NCBI GenBank assembly: GCA_039714175.1
Contig: JBDLJV010000069.1
Span: 1-10,028, forward strand
Length of the DNA stretch: 10,028 nt
Source: B3-G11 sp039714175
GTDB taxonomy: Bacteria > Actinomycetota > Acidimicrobiia > Spongiisociales > UBA5794
Direction of reading: 5' to 3'
Each line of letters begins with the position of its first letter. The stretch's first letter is position 1. Below are positions 1 through 6,115 of the stretch, piece after piece. The notes below the pieces were generated by a model. It saw only the letters and a list, made by a program, of their open reading frames with translations. It was not told the DNA's origin and searched no databases. The position numbers were made by a program, and so were the translations under genes.

Positions 1-105
1 CGACAAGAGTTCGCTGGGGCGAACGACCAGAGATTCGCTCCGCGAATCGACAAGAGATTGCCGTTCCGGCAATCGACGAGAGCTGACCTCCGGTCAGCGA
101 CTCTG
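1..105. repeat. Tandem array of at least four different hairpins joined by a constant linker
   Basis: Four perfect hairpins follow one another with steps of 23, 24, 26 and 24 bases. Hairpin 1 is at 9-24 (6 bp, loop TGGG), hairpin 2 at 32-48 (7 bp, loop TCC), hairpin 3 at 56-74 (8 bp, loop TTC) and hairpin 4 at 82-98 (7 bp, loop TCC). Every stem begins with G and ends with C. Between them lies the linker GACNAGA (2-8, 25-31, 49-55, 75-81), which varies only at its fourth base (A, C, A, G). The stem arms differ from unit to unit (GTTCGC, GATTCGC, GATTGCCG, GCTGACC), yet both arms of each hairpin match exactly, so pairing is kept while sequence is not. The array begins at or beyond the left edge and degenerates at 99-105 (GACTCTG), just before the glmS stop codon. 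On the minus strand, the glmS sense strand, three loops read GGA, GAA and GGA. The function is unknown. A structured RNA, a repetitive 3' UTR or a REP-like element are all possible. Confidence 0.85.
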
Positions 106-106
106 C

Positions 107-1930
107 CTACTCGACGGTGACACTCTTCGCCAGGTTGCGGGGCTGGTCGATGTCGTGGCCGCGGAGGCGGGCAACGTGATAGGCGAGCAACTGCAGCGGC
201 ACGACCGCTGCAACCGGGGCAAGCAGGTCATCCATGTCGGGGATCCTCATCACGATGTCTGCGTACTTGTCGATCTCGGTATCGGTGTCATAGGCAACAG
301 CGATGATTCTCCCACCACGAGCCTTGACCTCTTGGACCGCAGAGATCGTCTTGTCGTACACGGAACGCTGCGTGAGGATCACGACAACCGGAACATCATC
401 CGTGATCAAGGCAAGCGTCCCGTGCTTGAGTTCGCCGGCCGGCATCGCCTCTGAATGGAGATACGAGATCTCCTTGAGCTTGAGCGAACCCTCCATCGCT
501 ATCGCGTAGTCAAGACCGCGCCCGATGAAGTACACATCCTCTGCGTTGACCATCGCCTCTGCCGCGACAACCGTCTCGGCTTCGCGTTGGAGCACTTCCT
601 CGATTGCCGCTGGCATCTGGTGGAGCCCATGGCTCACAGCATGTGCAAGCTCCTCGTCGACCGTCCCACGAGCCGACCCCAAGCGCAGCGCCAGCAGGTA
701 CTGGGCGATGAGCATCGCCATGTAGGCCTTGGTCGAGGCAACCGAGATCTCAGGTCCGGCGCGGGTGTACAGGATGTCATCGGCGTACCGGGACAGCGTG
801 GAGCCGACCACGTTGGTAATGGATAGCATGCGCGATCCATGATCTGGAGCGATCCGAGCTGCTGCAAGTGTGTCAGCTGTCTCCCCCGACTGCGATATCG
901 CGATCATCAATTCCTTCGGACCAATGATGGGGTCTGCGTACCTGAGCTCGTGGGCGTACTCGACGTTCGCCGGAAGCCTCAGGATCCGTCGGAAGATCTC
1001 CTGGCCGATCAGTCCGGCGTGATAGGCGGTGCCACAAGCCGTGATCCAGACACGATCGAGCCCGGCGATGTAGGTGTCATCGAACTCAACATCCTCGAGC
1101 CACACACGACCGTCGGCATCCAGACGGCCTCCGAGCGTCTCCGTGATGACATCCGGCTGCTCGTGGATCTCCTTCAACATGAAGTGCTCGTAACCGCCCT
1201 TCTCCGCCTGCTCGGCATCCCAGTCAATGTGGATGACGTCACGATCAACCGGATCACCATCGATCGTTTCCACGGTCGCACCATCGGCGGTGACGATCAC
1301 CATCTCATCATCCTCGATGATCATGAAATCGCGCGTACGGTGCAGAACCGCGGGGATGTCTGAAGCGAGGTATGTCTCTCCCTCGCCGAGGCCAACGACA
1401 AGAGGGCTGATCTTGCGAACAGCAACGATCTTCTCCGGCTCGCGCTTGGACATCACAACCATCGCATACGCACCCTCCGACAGAGCAACGGTCTTGCGAA
1501 CCGCCTCGACGAGGCCTCCGTCGTACTCCCTTGCCACGAGGTGCGCCAGGAGTTCTGAGTCAGTCTCGGATGCGAACTCGGCACCGTGGGCAGCAAGCTC
1601 ATCCTTGATTCCCTGGAAGTTCTCAATGATCCCGTTGTGGACCACAACAAACTCACCGGACGGGTCCGTGTGGGGGTGCGCGTTGGCGTCCGTTGGCGCG
1701 CCGTGCGTTGCCCAGCGTGTGTGACCGATGCCGATGGTCCCCGCCGGGCTATCACCCTCGAGCAGCGCTTCGAGGTTCGCGATCTTCCCCTCGGCCTTCT
1801 GGACGCGGATATCGCCATTGCTGACGGCGATACCAGCTGAGTCGTATCCGCGGTACTCAAGCCTCTTCAGGCCGTCGACAAGAATCGGACCAGCATCCTG
1901 TGGCCCTACGTAACCCATGATCCCGCACAC
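107..1930 (-). CDS. glmS: Glutamine--fructose-6-phosphate aminotransferase (isomerizing)
   Basis: This cytosolic enzyme converts fructose-6-phosphate and glutamine to glucosamine-6-phosphate and glutamate, the entry step to UDP-GlcNAc for peptidoglycan. The 607-residue length matches the family (E. coli about 609). Residues 1-230 form a class II glutamine amidotransferase domain with the nucleophile Cys2 (start MCGI), the HTRWATHG motif at 70-77 and NGIIEN at 99-104. Two SIS sugar-isomerase domains follow: the first at about 288-427 with CGTAYHA (299-305), SQSGET (346-351) and ASTKAY (398-403), the second at about 460-600. The C-terminal tail ends in LAKSVTVE, whose Lys602 corresponds to the lysine that binds the sugar. 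The start is GTG at 1930-1928, needed to place Cys2 correctly, with a strong ribosome binding site 7 bases upstream. The gene is divergent from the secreted-protein gene. Its 3' end abuts the hairpin array. No glmS ribozyme is apparent upstream. Confidence 0.98.
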   Translation of the reverse strand: MCGIMGYVGPQDAGPILVDGLKRLEYRGYDSAGIAVSNGDIRVQKAEGKIANLEALLEGDSPAGTIGIGHTRWATHGAPTDANAHPHTDPSGEFVVVHNGIIENFQGIKDELAAHGAEFASETDSELLAHLVAREYDGGLVEAVRKTVALSEGAYAMVVMSKREPEKIVAVRKISPLVVGLGEGETYLASDIPAVLHRTRDFMIIEDDEMVIVTADGATVETIDGDPVDRDVIHIDWDAEQAEKGGYEHFMLKEIHEQPDVITETLGGRLDADGRVWLEDVEFDDTYIAGLDRVWITACGTAYHAGLIGQEIFRRILRLPANVEYAHELRYADPIIGPKELMIAISQSGETADTLAAARIAPDHGSRMLSITNVVGSTLSRYADDILYTRAGPEISVASTKAYMAMLIAQYLLALRLGSARGTVDEELAHAVSHGLHQMPAAIEEVLQREAETVVAAEAMVNAEDVYFIGRGLDYAIAMEGSLKLKEISYLHSEAMPAGELKHGTLALITDDVPVVVILTQRSVYDKTISAVQEVKARGGRIIAVAYDTDTEIDKYADIVMRIPDMDDLLAPVAAVVPLQLLAYHVARLRGHDIDQPRNLAKSVTVE

Positions 1931-1937
1931 GCGCGAT

Positions 1938-1944
1938 CTCCTTT
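1938..1944 (-). promoter_or_regulatory. Ribosome binding site of glmS
   Basis: The minus strand reads AAAGGAG here, followed by 7 bases and then GTG TGC GGG. It supports the GTG start at 1930, which is also required so that the catalytic cysteine becomes residue 2. Confidence 0.85.
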
Positions 1945-2280
1945 CGTCATGTGACGTGGAGATGCGGACGGTTGGGTTTCCCCACTCACATCGAGGTGGA
2001 TTCTGTTCCCTGGATCACTCCGGGGATTTGGTCCATCCCGTCACGACCGTGAGCGGCCGAGAGGGCATCCGCCGAACATTTCGATAACCCTCTTCCTCGT
2101 CGCCTCGCTGTTGCGAGGGCAGGCGCTGTGAAGAGTGCATCTCCGCGTCAGGTTCTGTTGCGGAAGGAAGACTAGCGGCCTGCAACAAGTGTCGTGTAAC
2201 ACTCAGCCCTCTCGTTCGTCTATCTTTACGTAGGGCCACTCGGGCGGTGGTGTGGAAGGCAGTCACGAAGTACGCCCACG

Positions 2281-2287
2281 AAAGGGA
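2281..2287 (+). promoter_or_regulatory. Ribosome binding site of the secreted-protein gene
   Basis: AAAGGGA lies 4 bases before the ATG at 2292. It favours that start over an upstream in-frame GTG at 2247, which would put 15 polar residues in front of an otherwise standard signal peptide. Confidence 0.7.
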
Positions 2288-2291
2288 CGAC

Positions 2292-2756
2292 ATGAAGCGA
2301 CTGGCTATTCTCGCGATCGCTGCAACCTTGTTCGCATCAACCGCGGCGATTGCCTTCGCCGACGACACCGATGTCGAGGCTGATTCGAGCGAAACGCAGG
2401 AACTCAACGACACCCAACTCCTGAAGGCTCAGCTCCTCGCTGACTACCTGGTAGGCGACGATGCAGAGGAAGGGGCCGCAGAGACAGCGGTTGAAGAACT
2501 CGTTCTGCTGCGCACCGAAGAACCAGTGGTCGGGTGGGGAGCGATGTTCAAGCTGCTCCAGCTGGCAAAGGCCTATGACATCCCACTCGCGGATCTGCTC
2601 GCCGAGTACGACGAGGACGACGGTTGGGGCTTCGGAAAGAAGTTCAAGGATCTCGGAGACGAGGAGAACGACCGCCTCGAAGGCACGGCCAAGAACCTCG
2701 GACAGCTCAAGAAGCAGCAGCGGGAACCCAAGACGAACAACGGCAACAAGCCCTAG
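2292..2756 (+). CDS. Small secreted acidic protein of unknown function with two GWG motifs
   Basis: I do not recognise a named family. The 154-residue product starts with a clear Sec signal peptide: MKR, a hydrophobic core at 4-21, and a likely signal peptidase I site after AFA at 21-23. The mature part is strongly acidic (DDTDVEAD onward) and probably helical. It carries the tripeptide GWG twice, at 81-83 and 111-113, each followed by a segment containing FK (GAMFKLL and FGKKFKDL). The C-terminus from about 130 is rich in K, Q, N and P and looks disordered. There is no lipobox, LPXTG motif or membrane anchor, so the protein is probably released or loosely wall-bound. It is divergent from glmS. 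A hairpin terminator begins 13 bases after its stop, so it is likely transcribed alone. Any link to the two-component genes downstream is only positional. Confidence 0.8.
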   Translation: MKRLAILAIAATLFASTAAIAFADDTDVEADSSETQELNDTQLLKAQLLADYLVGDDAEEGAAETAVEELVLLRTEEPVVGWGAMFKLLQLAKAYDIPLADLLAEYDEDDGWGFGKKFKDLGDEENDRLEGTAKNLGQLKKQQREPKTNNGNKP

Positions 2757-2769
2757 AGCGAATTACTCA

Positions 2770-2802
2770 AGAGCCTCCGACTGATCAAAGGTCGGAGGCT
2801 CT
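2770..2802 (+). terminator. Hairpin terminator after the secreted-protein gene
   Basis: A perfect 12-bp stem (AGAGCCTCCGAC at 2770-2781 pairing with 2791-2802) encloses a 9-base loop (TGATCAAAG). It begins 13 bases after the TAG stop. No T-tract follows, so it resembles the U-tract-less hairpins often found at gene ends in actinobacteria rather than a canonical E. coli intrinsic terminator. Confidence 0.75.
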
Positions 2803-2835
2803 CTCGCGCCCGCCCGCACCTGTCGCCCCTGTGAT

Positions 2836-2872
2836 CCTCAATTCACAAGGTGGCTCACCTTGTGGATTGAGG
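2836..2872 (+). repeat. Long imperfect inverted repeat (17-bp hairpin)
   Basis: The arms 2836-2852 and 2856-2872 pair over 17 positions around a 3-base loop (GCT). The single non-Watson-Crick position (T2843 opposite G2865) is a U-G wobble in plus-strand RNA but an A-C mismatch in minus-strand RNA. The structure is therefore better as plus-strand RNA. It may be a second terminator, a leader structure ahead of the kinase gene, or a protein-binding palindrome in DNA. No direct-repeat target-site duplication was seen. Confidence 0.7.
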
Positions 2873-2915
2873 TTCACCGGACGGGGACCGGAGGGTGGCC
2901 AATGCCAAACGCCGT

Positions 2916-2937
2916 CCATCGGGGATGTTCCCCATGG
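2916..2937 (+). repeat. Short bulged hairpin ahead of the histidine kinase gene
   Basis: CCAT (2916-2919) pairs with ATGG (2934-2937) and GGGG (2921-2924) pairs with CCCC (2930-2933), leaving C2920 bulged and a loop at 2925-2929 that can be closed by one further A-T pair. It lies about 20 bases upstream of the likely kinase promoter or ribosome site and could be an operator. Its function is not shown. Confidence 0.4.
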
Positions 2938-2958
2938 CAAGCGGGGTGTCCGATGGCG

Positions 2959-2964
2959 TAGGAT
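2959..2964 (+). promoter_or_regulatory. Possible -10 box or ribosome site of the histidine kinase gene
   Basis: TAGGAT fits the TANNNT pattern of a -10 box and ends 6 bases before the ATG at 2971, the spacing expected of a leaderless transcript. The same bases contain AGGA (2960-2963) with an ideal 7-base gap to the ATG, so it could instead be a Shine-Dalgarno sequence on a longer transcript. No good -35 box is present. The two readings cannot be separated by eye. Confidence 0.4.
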
Positions 2965-2970
2965 TGACCC

Positions 2971-4131
2971 ATGTCGGAAGCGACCGTCGAGAGCAGCATC
3001 ACGCCGATCGAGAACATCCTGCTCAAGATCGTGCTCGCCTTCCGCATCCTGGGATGGGTCTGGCTCCTGCTCCTCGTCGTCGCTGCGTTGCTGACTGATC
3101 CGGGTGCCAATCGAGCAGTCGTGATCTCCATGGCGGCCGGAAGCTTCGCCTGGACGATCTTCACCGTCTGGATGGCAAGGGACCAGCAGAGGATCAAGAG
3201 CATCCCATTCGTCATCGCCGACGGCATCTTGGTTGTCGTCGTCGCCAATGCCTCCTACTGGGCCGGGGCAACGAGCCTGCTACATGGTGGTTTTCCGATT
3301 TCGTGGCTCGCTGTTGTTGCCTACGCCACCAATGTTCGCTGGACTCTCAGCGCCGCCGCTGTTCTGTTCTTCAACCAATGGATCGGCATGGAACTTGAAG
3401 GCTCACGAAACACTGCAGACCAGGTCGGTGCGATCGTGTTCTTCGTCTACGGCGGAATCGTCGGATACGGTTTCGACCTGATCCGTGATCGGGATCGGCT
3501 TCGCCGCGCAGCCAACAAGAGGCTTGCTACCGAGCGACGGCGCCAGATCAGAAGAGGCGAGCAGCTGGCGCTGGCCGATCAGCTCCACGACTCGGTGCTC
3601 CAGACGCTCCACGCCATCCGTGTGTCCTCCGACAACCCTGAGCAGGTCAGCTATATCGCCAGGAGGCAGGAGCGAGGACTCCGCCGAACCATCCATTCAC
3701 TCCGGTCTGAACACGAGAACCCCTTTGCCACCGCAATGTTCACGGCACGAGACGACGTCGAGGATCTCTACGGAATCGAAATAGACATGGTGTGCTCGTA
3801 CGACGCAGAGATGACAGTCTCTCTTGCCGGTCTTGTGGAGGCAACGAAGGAAGCGATGATCAATGCCGCCAAGCACTCGGGATCCGACATAGTTCTCGTC
3901 TACTGCTCGCTCGAGCCGGATGGGCTGTCGGTGTTCGTTCGCGACAAGGGCAAGGGGTTCGACTTCGAAGGGTCAACCGGAAGCTTCGGCATCGAGAATT
4001 CGATCGTTGGACGCCTTGCGTCGATAGGCGGCACAGCATCGATCCAATCCACTCCCGAATTCGGGACCGAAGTAGAAATGACCGTACCGAAGGGGGTAGA
4101 AAGCAATGGTGTCGATTTTCCTCGTGGATGA
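2971..4131 (+). CDS. Membrane sensor histidine kinase, NarL/DesK-type (HisKA_3)
   Basis: The kinase autophosphorylates on histidine and passes the phosphate to the response regulator encoded next. Residues 1-171 of 386 form a membrane region with five or six hydrophobic segments (about 25-41, 50-69, 80-100, 111-140 perhaps as two, and 151-171). There is no sizeable extracellular loop, so the signal is probably sensed within the membrane or inside the cell. A charged helical linker (172-200) leads to the HisKA_3 dimerisation helix with LADQLHDSVLQTL at 201-213, where His206 is the phosphoacceptor. The HATPase_c domain shows an N box (ATKEAMINAAKHSG, 291-304), a G1 box (DKGKG, 325-329) and a G2 box (GSFGI, 337-341), so it looks catalytically intact. 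The last 26 bases overlap the regulator gene, indicating co-transcription and translational coupling. The signal is unknown. Confidence 0.92.
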   Translation: MSEATVESSITPIENILLKIVLAFRILGWVWLLLLVVAALLTDPGANRAVVISMAAGSFAWTIFTVWMARDQQRIKSIPFVIADGILVVVVANASYWAGATSLLHGGFPISWLAVVAYATNVRWTLSAAAVLFFNQWIGMELEGSRNTADQVGAIVFFVYGGIVGYGFDLIRDRDRLRRAANKRLATERRRQIRRGEQLALADQLHDSVLQTLHAIRVSSDNPEQVSYIARRQERGLRRTIHSLRSEHENPFATAMFTARDDVEDLYGIEIDMVCSYDAEMTVSLAGLVEATKEAMINAAKHSGSDIVLVYCSLEPDGLSVFVRDKGKGFDFEGSTGSFGIENSIVGRLASIGGTASIQSTPEFGTEVEMTVPKGVESNGVDFPRG

Positions 4132-4747
4132 CCACGACACGATCCGAGCAGGAACGAAGTCGTACCTTTCGGAGTTCAATATCGTCGGTGAAGCCAGGAG
4201 CACGGACGAAGCCATCAAGGGGATTCTCGAAACGAAGCCTGACGTGGCGTTGATCGACGTCCACATGGACATACCGAAGGGTGGAGCCAAGGTGGTCTCA
4301 GTGGTCAAGGACGCCATCCCCGAGATCAAGTGCTTGGCATTCACCGTGTCAACGTCGCGATCAGACGTCGCATCGCTTCTCGCCGCTGGCGTGGACGGGT
4401 ACATAACGAAGTCCACCCCTGGGGAGGAGCTCCCGGGAATCGTTCACGAGGTACTGAACGGTGGCACACCCGTCTCGCGCGAGGTTGCAGGCCACCTCCT
4501 CGACATAGACACGGCAGCGGAGCAGATCGCCTTGATCGACCGCCTCACACCGCGTGAACGAGAGGTCGTCCTTCACATCGCACGCGGATACACATACCGA
4601 GAGAGTGCTGTGAAGCTCGGTATGCGGGTGAAGACCCTTGAGACACACATGTCCCACATATTCGAGAAGCTCGGCGTGGCGACGCGATCCGAGCTCTCGT
4701 TCCTTGCCTACGAGACAGGAATGGTCGATCCGACCGCCGGCCGTTGA
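4106..4747 (+). CDS. Response regulator, NarL/LuxR family
   Basis: This cytosolic DNA-binding regulator is the likely partner of the kinase encoded just upstream. In its 213 residues the receiver domain spans about 1-120, with the acidic pair Asp8-Asp9, phosphoacceptor Asp51 (in ALIDVHMD), switch Thr80 and Lys102. The LuxR-type helix-turn-helix spans about 146-203, beginning LTPREREVVLHIARG and continuing to the KTLETHMSHIFEKLGV segment that contains the recognition helix. All key residues are present. The ATG at 4106 lies inside the kinase gene and is preceded by AAGGGGG (4090-4096), 9 bases upstream. The gene stops one base from the end of the opposing glmM gene. No target promoter can be identified. 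Self-regulation and control of the neighbouring secreted-protein gene are guesses from position only. Confidence 0.93.
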   Translation: MVSIFLVDDHDTIRAGTKSYLSEFNIVGEARSTDEAIKGILETKPDVALIDVHMDIPKGGAKVVSVVKDAIPEIKCLAFTVSTSRSDVASLLAAGVDGYITKSTPGEELPGIVHEVLNGGTPVSREVAGHLLDIDTAAEQIALIDRLTPREREVVLHIARGYTYRESAVKLGMRVKTLETHMSHIFEKLGVATRSELSFLAYETGMVDPTAGR

Positions 4748-4748
4748 A

Positions 4749-6071
4749 CTAGACGAGTTCCTTCACGATGACATCGGCGATCGACTCGGCGACGCTTGAG
4801 GCTTCGGATTCCGTCGGTGCTTCGACCATCACCCTGATGAGAGGCTCGGTGCCTGATGCACGCACAAGCACCCGGCCTCGATGACCGAGCTCTCGTTCAG
4901 CAGCTGCGGTCGCCTTTCGGATCAGCGTGTTCTCCTGCCAGCCGTTCTTGGACACGACCTTGACGTTCGTAAGCACCTGGGGAAGCTCGGACATGACCGT
5001 GCGAAGCTCTCGCAGCTCCTTGCCCGTGGAGGCGATCACTTCCATCAGTCGAAGAGCCGTACGGAGCCCGTCACCGGTTGACCTGTCCTCAAGAAGGATG
5101 TGCCCTGACTGCTCTCCGCCAACGACCGCACGCGATTCGCGCATCGCTTCGACGACATTGCGATCACCAACGGGTGTCACGAGCACTTCGATGCCGAGCC
5201 GCTCCATGGCTTGGATGAACCCGAGGTTCGACATGACCGTGGCAACAACCCGATTCTTCTCGAGCTTGCCTCGCTCAAGCTGCCACTGGGCGAAGATGGC
5301 CATGATGACGTCTCCGTTGACAATCTCGCCATCCTCGTCAACTGCGATGAGCCGATCGGCGTCTCCGTCAAAGGAGAGACCGATCTTGCCTCGCGCTGCG
5401 CTTGCCACGGTCTCTGGGTGAGTGGCACCAACACCGTCGTTGATGTTCATGCCGTCTGGGGTATCACCGATAACCTCAACGCTTGCCCCCACACGATCAA
5501 AGAGGCGTGGTGCGGCCATGAATGCTGCACCGTGAGCAGTATCAATGACGAAGTCGAGACCGTTCATCGAGTATGACACCGTCTTGACGACCTTGTCGAT
5601 GTAGCGGTCGATCGCATCCGGCATGATCGTCTGGATGCCCACGTTTCCCGCAACGGCCCTGCGATACGGCTGGGGGTCGAAGTACCGGCGTTCGATGGCG
5701 CGCTCGGTTTCGTCATCGATCTTGGCACCGTCTCTCGCGAAGAACTTGATGCCGTTGTCCTCGGCAGGGTTGTGCGATGCAGAAATCACAACGCCGTAGC
5801 TGGCAGCGGTGTCCCTCGCGAGACGCGATACCGCTCCCGTAGGGATGATGCCGAGATCCACAACATCGATACCGACCGAGTTGAAGCCGGAGGCAACAGC
5901 GGAAGCGATCATCGGGCCCGAACGTCGGGTATCGCGACCGATGACGACGTGACCCTCGATCTGTTCCCCTGCGGCACGAGCGAGGTCGAAAGCGAGGTCC
6001 GGGGTCAGTTCGGAGTTGGCGCTGCCACGGATCCCATCAGTTCCGAAGAGACGCTCTTGTTCAGTTCCCAT
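4749..6071 (-). CDS. glmM: Phosphoglucosamine mutase
   Basis: GlmM converts glucosamine-6-phosphate to glucosamine-1-phosphate, the step after GlmS in UDP-GlcNAc synthesis. The 440-residue protein has all four alpha-D-phosphohexomutase regions: LFGTDGIRG near the start (8-16), the phosphoserine loop ISASHNP with Ser99 as the phosphoryl carrier (96-102), the magnesium loop DGDADR (235-240), the sugar loop GGEQSGH (318-324), and the phosphate-binding loop RASGTEP (404-410). The ATG at 6071 places LFGTDGIRG at the usual distance, and GGGGGA lies about 10 bases upstream. The gene is 44 bases downstream of rpsI on the same strand, matching the common actinobacterial order rplM-rpsI-glmM. Its TAG stop at 4751-4749 is one base from the stop of the convergent response regulator. 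Confidence 0.97.
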   Translation of the reverse strand: MGTEQERLFGTDGIRGSANSELTPDLAFDLARAAGEQIEGHVVIGRDTRRSGPMIASAVASGFNSVGIDVVDLGIIPTGAVSRLARDTAASYGVVISASHNPAEDNGIKFFARDGAKIDDETERAIERRYFDPQPYRRAVAGNVGIQTIMPDAIDRYIDKVVKTVSYSMNGLDFVIDTAHGAAFMAAPRLFDRVGASVEVIGDTPDGMNINDGVGATHPETVASAARGKIGLSFDGDADRLIAVDEDGEIVNGDVIMAIFAQWQLERGKLEKNRVVATVMSNLGFIQAMERLGIEVLVTPVGDRNVVEAMRESRAVVGGEQSGHILLEDRSTGDGLRTALRLMEVIASTGKELRELRTVMSELPQVLTNVKVVSKNGWQENTLIRKATAAAERELGHRGRVLVRASGTEPLIRVMVEAPTESEASSVAESIADVIVKELV

Positions 6072-6115
6072 GCAGTGTGATCCCCCGTTGACTGTGTGTC
6101 CGGTTGGGAGTCAGA

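Larger units (their letters stand above)
1931..2291. other. Divergent intergenic region between glmS and the secreted-protein gene
   Basis: This 361-base gap must carry the promoters of both flanking genes. I see no riboswitch I can name and no convincing coding region. The reading frames that cross it lack ribosome binding sites and family likeness. It contains a 6-bp hairpin with a four-base loop (2103-2108 pairing with 2113-2118) and a weak 5-bp hairpin (2188-2192 with 2199-2203). The octamer CTGTTGCG occurs at 2108-2115 and again at 2155-2162, and its core TGTTGC also appears inverted at 2182-2187 (GCAACA). For the plus strand, TATCTT at 2221-2226 fits a -10 box (TANNNT) but has no good -35 box. 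Promoter positions are therefore not assigned. Confidence 0.6.

Noticed and set aside
1..105. CRISPR array
   Set aside because: The constant parts are only 7-9 bases, and the variable parts are self-complementary palindromes rather than unique spacers. No cas gene is in the window.
1..120. Open plus-strand frame through the hairpin array to a TGA at 118-120, possibly the end of a repetitive protein
   Set aside because: The unit lengths (23, 24, 26, 24) are not multiples of three, so the repeat is not kept in any protein frame. The conservation is in pairing, not codons, and the frame runs into the opposite-strand glmS end.
839..1363. Long plus-strand open frame opposite glmS (174 codons)
   Set aside because: It lies wholly antisense to a gene with intact catalytic motifs, has no ribosome site or family likeness, and such shadows are common in GC-rich DNA.
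1391..1400. GACAAGAG inside glmS as a stray copy of the array linker
   Set aside because: It encodes conserved GlmS residues and has no perfect hairpin beside it, so it is likely chance.
1931..2291. glmS ribozyme or a c-di-AMP riboswitch in the divergent region
   Set aside because: I could not find the expected conserved cores or pairing. The glmS ribozyme is mainly known from Firmicutes. Only short, weak hairpins are present.
2836..2872. Miniature transposon (MITE)
   Set aside because: The inverted repeat is nearly continuous with a 3-base loop, no flanking target duplication is visible, and no second copy exists in the window.
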